A DNA stretch of 10,407 nucleotides from assembly GCA_030832135.1 (NCBI GenBank), contig JAURJS010000085.1, forward strand, positions 1 to 10,407, read 5' to 3'. A program made the position numbers and the translations under genes. Below are positions 7,968 through 10,407 of this stretch, one piece after another; the stretch's first letter is position 1, and each line of letters starts with the position of its first letter. The notes below the pieces were generated by a model that saw only the letters and a list, made by a program, of their open reading frames with translations, was not told the DNA's origin and ran no database searches. Source of the stretch: Candidatus Planktophila sp. (lineage in GTDB: Bacteria > Actinomycetota > Actinomycetes > Nanopelagicales > Nanopelagicaceae).

Positions 7968-8317
7968 CCCTCATCCATCTGCTTCAGACGTTCTTTGATG
8001 ACCTTCTTTAGCAGCGCTTTAGGAAATGGCTTCTCTTTATCAAAGTGAATCGATCCCTTGGTCTGCTCATATCCTGCGAGCTCATTCTTCATGCGGGATG
8101 CGAAGGAACCACTATAAGGAAAGATGCTGTTGTGATTCTTAAAGCCATCGAATCCAATGACGCCTTTGCCATCAATTGCAAAGGTCGGAATTCCGTACTT
8201 GATCACCTCTTTGGCTTCAGGAAGAGCTTCGGCAATGATGAGACGAACAGCCTGAAGCGCATCACGTTGAGGTTTATCAAACTTCTTCAGGTGGGCTGTA
8301 ATTTCCGCCTTACTCAT
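7964..8317 (-). CDS. DUF1801 (YdhG-like) protein
   Basis: A 117-residue cytosolic protein consisting of a single DUF1801 domain. Landmarks are an N-terminal helix with KPQRDALQAVRLIIAEALPEAKEVIKYGIPTFA (14-47), the strand pair GVIGFDGFKNHNSIFPYSG (52-70) and KGSIHFDKEKPFPKALLKKVIKER near the end. Families with this pattern are usually annotated as iron chaperone or hypothetical; no activity can be assigned from sequence. I prefer the ATG at 8317, nine bases after GAGG, over the in-frame TTG at 8326. It overlaps the stop of the upstream SRPBCC gene by 8 bp, implying translational coupling in a two-gene operon. It converges with another DUF1801-containing gene and the two stops overlap by 4 bp. 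Confidence 0.83.
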   Translation of the reverse strand: MSKAEITAHLKKFDKPQRDALQAVRLIIAEALPEAKEVIKYGIPTFAIDGKGVIGFDGFKNHNSIFPYSGSFASRMKNELAGYEQTKGSIHFDKEKPFPKALLKKVIKERLKQMDEG

Positions 8318-8792
8318 TCTCTGCAACCTCTTTCAGCCTCACCAATGACTTTGCCACAGCTTTCTGAGTCCAGGGATATGCATCTCGGAATTTCAACCAA
8401 AGCTGTGCCAGACCAGGAGCAAAAGAACCGTCGAATGTCTCAGTGACTTCCGTAGAACCATTGCCTAAAGCTTTGAGTTCATATCGCCAGCGCCACTGAC
8501 CAACATGACGCCAAGCAATGAGTTCATTCTCTTGAAACTCAACGACCTTATTCTTAATGCGGTAATTAATTCCAAGGCGCATAGCCATTCCAAATTTTGC
8601 TCCAAGGCTCAATCTCTCTGGTCCGCTAATGTTTGATCGGATGGTCTGACTGCCATCGATCTCAATATGTCGGTGAGGGTTGGCGAGGATATTAAAGATT
8701 GTTGCTGGGGTTGCTGCAATGACTATTCGCGCCGCCTTAACCTTGGGATTTCCAGTATCAAAGATCTCTGAACGAATTTTCTCAGTTGCCAT
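8310..8792 (-). CDS. SRPBCC-family (polyketide cyclase/START-like) protein
   Basis: A 160-residue helix-grip protein. VKAARIVIAATPATIFNILANPHRHIEID (18-46) is the standard opening of polyketide cyclase/dehydrase-type SRPBCC domains, followed by strands around MRLGINYRIKNKVVEF and ENELIAWRH, then WRYELKALGNGSTEVTETFDGS and a long C-terminal helix. Such proteins bind small hydrophobic ligands in the cytosol; the ligand is unknown. The ATG at 8792 has TAGCAT at -12 to -7 and no ribosome site, so a leaderless mRNA is likely. It is the first gene of a unit with the DUF1801 gene and is divergent from the DUF1761 gene across 48 bp. Confidence 0.85.
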   Translation of the reverse strand: MATEKIRSEIFDTGNPKVKAARIVIAATPATIFNILANPHRHIEIDGSQTIRSNISGPERLSLGAKFGMAMRLGINYRIKNKVVEFQENELIAWRHVGQWRWRYELKALGNGSTEVTETFDGSFAPGLAQLWLKFRDAYPWTQKAVAKSLVRLKEVAENE

Positions 8793-8798
8793 GTAGAG

Positions 8799-8804
8799 AT
8801 GCTA
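8799..8804 (-). promoter_or_regulatory. -10 box of the leaderless SRPBCC gene
   Basis: On the minus strand TAGCAT fits TANNNT at -12 to -7 from the ATG at 8792, with CTCTAC between. No Shine-Dalgarno precedes the ATG. Confidence 0.55.
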
Positions 8805-8828
8805 AACCCTTTTTAAATTCGATTGAAG

Positions 8829-8834
8829 TAGGCT
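8829..8834 (+). promoter_or_regulatory. -10 box of the leaderless DUF1761 gene
   Basis: TAGGCT fits TANNNT at -12 to -7 from the ATG at 8841, with TTCTCC between. No Shine-Dalgarno precedes the ATG. Confidence 0.5.
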
Positions 8835-8840
8835 TTCTCC

Positions 8841-9269
8841 ATGACTTTTTCAGATCTCAACATTGTTGGCGTACTTATCGCCTTTGTAGTCTCATTTATT
8901 AGTGGTGGCATCTGGTTTGGGCCAAGGACCTTCTATCCAATCTGGATGAAGGCTCGCGGTATTGAATCAGGACAGCTCAATCAACAACAGAATAAGCCAG
9001 CCCTCCTCTTCGGCGGAACAATCATCGGTCTAATCTTCCAGACGCTCACCCTGGCAGTGATCATCACTTCCCTTCAGACTGGAAGCGCTGATTTCTCTGT
9101 TGCAGACGGTGCGTTAGTCGGAGCAGCAGTGGGTATTGGTATTGCTGCCTTTGCCTCCCTCTCACACCGACTATTCGGCGGTGAGTCACTAAAGGTCTGG
9201 ATCATTGAGACTGCAAATGATGCGCTCAACCTGACTATTGCTGGCGCAATCATCACCTTCTTCAACTAA
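8841..9269 (+). CDS. DUF1761-family small membrane protein
   Basis: A 142-residue protein with about four membrane segments (roughly 8-26, 52-78, 86-106, 117-140). VSFISGGIWFGPRTFYPIWMKARG matches the DUF1761 opening, where a Trp-Tyr/Phe-Gly-Pro turn follows the first segment, and the end ESLKVWIIETANDALNLTIAGAII matches the family's last segment. It should lie in the cytoplasmic membrane; the family has no known function. Its likely leaderless start has the TAGGCT box. The TipAS-domain gene follows after 9 bp with its own AAGGG ribosome site overlapping this stop codon, so the two genes probably form an operon. Confidence 0.82.
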   Translation: MTFSDLNIVGVLIAFVVSFISGGIWFGPRTFYPIWMKARGIESGQLNQQQNKPALLFGGTIIGLIFQTLTLAVIITSLQTGSADFSVADGALVGAAVGIGIAAFASLSHRLFGGESLKVWIIETANDALNLTIAGAIITFFN

Positions 9270-9278
9270 GGGTTATTT

Positions 9279-9647
9279 ATGTTGAACGAGCACGAGCAAG
9301 AGGTGAAAGAGCGCTGGGGCGATACTGATGCCTATCAACAATCAACCTCTCGCACCTCGAAATACACCAAGGCTGACTTTGCTGCAGCAAAGGTCGATCA
9401 AGAGGCGGCAACTGAGCTCTTTGTAACCGCATTCGGTAATAGTTATCCAGTCTCTTCACCTCAGACACAGGCAGCTGTCGTTGCTCATCGAGCGGCTATC
9501 TCAAAGTGGTTCTACGAATGCTCAGTTGAGATGCAGAAAAATTTAGCGGTCATGTATATCGAAGATCATCGCTTCAAGGCTTACTACGACGGTCGCGTTC
9601 GAGGGCTTTCTCAATATGTCCATGATGCGATCATGGCGCAGAGGTAA
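9279..9647 (+). CDS. stand-alone TipAS-type antibiotic-recognition domain protein
   Basis: A 122-residue helical protein matching the TipAS domain (the ligand-binding half of the Streptomyces thiopeptide sensor TipA) from end to end: EVKERWGDTDAY (8-19), SKYTKADF, HRAAISKWFYECSVEMQ (70-86), MYIEDHRFKAYYD (92-104) and LSQYVHDAI near the end. There is no MerR-type DNA-binding domain, so it is either a binding or sequestering protein or has drifted to another role. Cys81 in FYECS sits where TipA carries the Cys that bonds covalently to thiopeptides. The ATG has AAGGG six bases upstream, overlapping the stop codon of the DUF1761 gene, which suggests co-expression. It converges on the CcdA-like gene with one base between stop codons. 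Confidence 0.86.
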   Translation: MLNEHEQEVKERWGDTDAYQQSTSRTSKYTKADFAAAKVDQEAATELFVTAFGNSYPVSSPQTQAAVVAHRAAISKWFYECSVEMQKNLAVMYIEDHRFKAYYDGRVRGLSQYVHDAIMAQR

Positions 9648-9648
9648 T

Positions 9649-10407
9649 TTAGAGAATTCCGATTACGGTAAGGATTGAGTTAATAAAGCTCACCACATGG
9701 CCTTGAAGTGAAAATACTTGATTAATCACTGAGTGCAGTGGCTCTACCCAACTGCTGTATTGGGTCTCATAGAGTCCAAAGATGATGAGGTAGAGACCCA
9801 CGAGGATGAGGAATGCGCTGGAGATTCTCTCGATGACCTTCATGGAGTTACGAATCTTGCTCAACGTCTTCTGCGAGAAGAGGGCAATCAGGGCAAGGAT
9901 GGCAATAGTTACTGAAATTCCTAAAGCGTAGACGAGATAGATGCGCAGGCTTTCAAAGAAAGTCAGCTCAAGTGCCTTGCTCGTAGCCGCTAGTAGAGGA
10001 CCGATTGTGCAACTCACCGAACCAAGAGCGAAGGTGACTCCATAGAGATAGAGGCTCTTTAACCGCGTAGAAGGCGCGGTATTGGGGCTCCATAGCTTCT
10101 TGAGGTAAGGAGATCTGCCGGAAAGCGTTGCCACTCCCACGGCAATGAGAAGAAGACCAATAGCGATTGTTGCAATCGGGAGATAGGCCTGAATTGAAGT
10201 ACTGATAGGGAAGATGACAACTGCAAAGAGGGCAAAGATGGTGATGATGCCAAGCGCCATCAGGGCTGCAAATTGCAGCGCTTTAGCGAATAGCTTAGGC
10301 AGGCTCTCACTCTCTCGTTGTGATGAGATGAGCATCGTCATATATGCAGGGAGCATTGCAAACCCACATGGGTTGAAGGTTGCAAAGACTCCTGCTGCAA
10401 ATACGAG
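9649..10407 (-). CDS. CcdA/DsbD-type cytochrome c biogenesis transmembrane protein (5' partial)
   Basis: The frame is open to the right edge; an internal ATG at 10356 is not the real start, because the conserved motif FATFNPCGFAMLPAY spans it. The visible 252 residues have about six hydrophobic segments. Two Cys, in NPCGF near residue 14 and in GSVSCTIGP in the middle, match the redox Cys pair of CcdA, which carries reducing power across the membrane to extracytoplasmic thiol proteins, for cytochrome c maturation or disulfide repair. The C-terminus beyond the core (about 50 residues, ending SFINSILTVIGIL) adds another hydrophobic stretch. Partner genes (a thioredoxin-like ResA, for example) would lie outside the window. 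Only a few residues, including the N-terminus, should be missing. Confidence 0.85.
   Translation of the reverse strand, partial: LVFAAGVFATFNPCGFAMLPAYMTMLISSQRESESLPKLFAKALQFAALMALGIITIFALFAVVIFPISTSIQAYLPIATIAIGLLLIAVGVATLSGRSPYLKKLWSPNTAPSTRLKSLYLYGVTFALGSVSCTIGPLLAATSKALELTFFESLRIYLVYALGISVTIAILALIALFSQKTLSKIRNSMKVIERISSAFLILVGLYLIIFGLYETQYSSWVEPLHSVINQVFSLQGHVVSFINSILTVIGIL

Overview
The window looks like a piece of a compact, moderate-GC (roughly half G+C by eye) actinobacterial chromosome, probably a freshwater planktonic lineage such as Nanopelagicales (acI) or a Luna-type microbacterium. The pointers are a histidine-phosphatase domain of the kind fused to RNase H in actinobacteria, a TipA-type antibiotic-binding domain, TANNNT -10 boxes placed exactly for leaderless mRNAs, and very tight packing with overlapping gene ends. 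The lineage assignment is inference; there is no rRNA or other phylogenetic marker here. I see no tRNA, CRISPR array, insertion sequence or prophage.

Layout. 2-682 (+): C-terminal part of a probable bifunctional RNase H/acid phosphatase, open at the left edge. 679-2103 (-): a two-gene operon, a DUF3445 heme-dependent N-demethylase-like protein followed by an isochorismatase-type cysteine hydrolase. 2121-2615 (+): low-molecular-weight protein tyrosine phosphatase, divergent from that operon and apparently sharing a symmetric -10 region with it. 2702-3517 (+): FTR1-family iron permease behind a promoter whose start site is covered by a perfect 12-bp inverted repeat. 3492-4406 (-): EamA/DMT exporter. 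4466-6625 (-): katG catalase-peroxidase. 6800-7339 (+): YceI-family protein divergent from katG, with two copies of a palindromic operator-like site 21 bp apart between them. 7416-7967 (+): DUF4287 plus frataxin-like (YdhG/Fra, DUF1801) protein. 7964-8792 (-): SRPBCC protein and a second DUF1801 protein. 8841-9647 (+): DUF1761 membrane protein and a stand-alone TipAS domain. 9649-10407 (-): CcdA/DsbD-type membrane thiol-redox protein, open at the right edge.

A loose theme is iron, heme and oxidative stress: an iron permease, a heme peroxidase, a heme-type N-demethylase homologue, two frataxin-like-fold proteins, YceI and a thiol-redox membrane protein. These are separate transcription units, so the theme is suggestive only. 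No clearly new multi-gene system is visible. The most original signals are regulatory: the FTR1 operator, the paired katG/yceI operator, the symmetric bidirectional leaderless promoter at 2103-2121, and the recurrent leaderless architecture.
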